From positions 1 through 30,912 of the IMG/VR virus record IMGVR_UViG_3300029286_000178: a stretch of DNA of 30,912 nt; one strand, given 5' to 3'. The number at the start of each line of letters is the position of its first letter. Positions within the stretch are counted from its first letter, which is position 1. Below the pieces are notes generated by a model, which did no database searches, was not told the origin of the DNA, and saw only the letters and a program-made list of their open reading frames with translations. Of the stretch, positions 30,910 to 30,912 are shown one piece after another. The translations under genes and the position numbers were made by a program. This DNA is from a virus.

Positions 30910-30912
30910 ACG

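Noticed and set aside
1-30912. CRISPR array, insertion sequences, rRNA
   Set aside because: No regularly spaced repeats, no transposase other than the serine recombinase, and no rRNA-like sequence were seen.

Overview
The window is almost entirely an integrated temperate siphophage (HK97-type head, long non-contractile tail). At the right edge the prophage abuts a host tRNA-Ile(GAT) gene. The host is a bacterium with strong AGGAGG-type ribosome binding sites, frequent TTG/GTG starts and consensus TTGACA/TATAAT promoters. Base composition is middling in the phage backbone and clearly AT-richer in cargo genes. I cannot name the host from the sequence; a Chloroflexota (Dehalococcoidia-like) or Firmicutes-like lineage is only a guess. 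The left edge cuts through a small phage gene, so the lysis genes and the other attachment site lie outside.

Layout. (a) 1-16334, minus strand, read right to left: late operon in the order small terminase, large terminase, portal, prohead protease, major capsid protein, decoration-like protein, two small proteins, head-tail connectors (gp6-, adaptor-, gp10-like), tail terminator, major tail protein, tail chaperones G and GT made by a -1 frameshift, tape measure, hub, two large tail-tip proteins with a shared C-terminal module, and two small distal genes. A plus-strand AT-rich cargo gene (12380-13078) interrupts it between portal and protease, next to a minus-strand terminator. (b) 16427-19441: a RAMA-like/zinc protein, a 56-aa ORF, a ParB-methyltransferase fusion, an HNH endonuclease and a predicted lipoprotein. 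(c) 19747-23555: AT-rich cargo island with an EVE-domain protein, a PD-(D/E)XK-like nuclease candidate, two unknowns (one Cys-rich) and an MboI/DpnII-like restriction endonuclease with its beta-class adenine methyltransferase. (d) 23718-28129, minus strand: early operon (two small zinc/unknown proteins, OB-fold-like protein, BRO-type antirepressor, TOPRIM primase, RecA-like helicase, frameshifted HNH gene, small regulator candidates). (e) 28130-28375: divergent control region with two near-consensus promoters. (f) 28376-30843, plus strand: lysogeny module with XRE repressor, ImmA-like protein and large serine recombinase, whose reading frame ends inside the antisense of the tRNA gene.

How it works together. 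The repressor presumably shuts the leftward early promoter. ImmA-like and BRO-type proteins are the likely switch partners. The primase/helicase pair replicates the phage, probably from an origin in or near the helicase gene, where a perfect 28-bp palindrome and a cluster of TTAACG sites are found. The cargo is rich in DNA-modification functions: two methyltransferases (writers), a DpnII-type nuclease, and two small proteins with EVE- and RAMA-like folds (candidate readers). The most noteworthy points are a canonical C_CCA_AAC frameshift site, a hub protein whose C-terminal part seems to have been moved onto two downstream tail proteins, the modification-centred cargo island, the origin candidate, the HALAH (not HExxH) ImmA-like protein, and a serine integrase that uses a tRNA gene.
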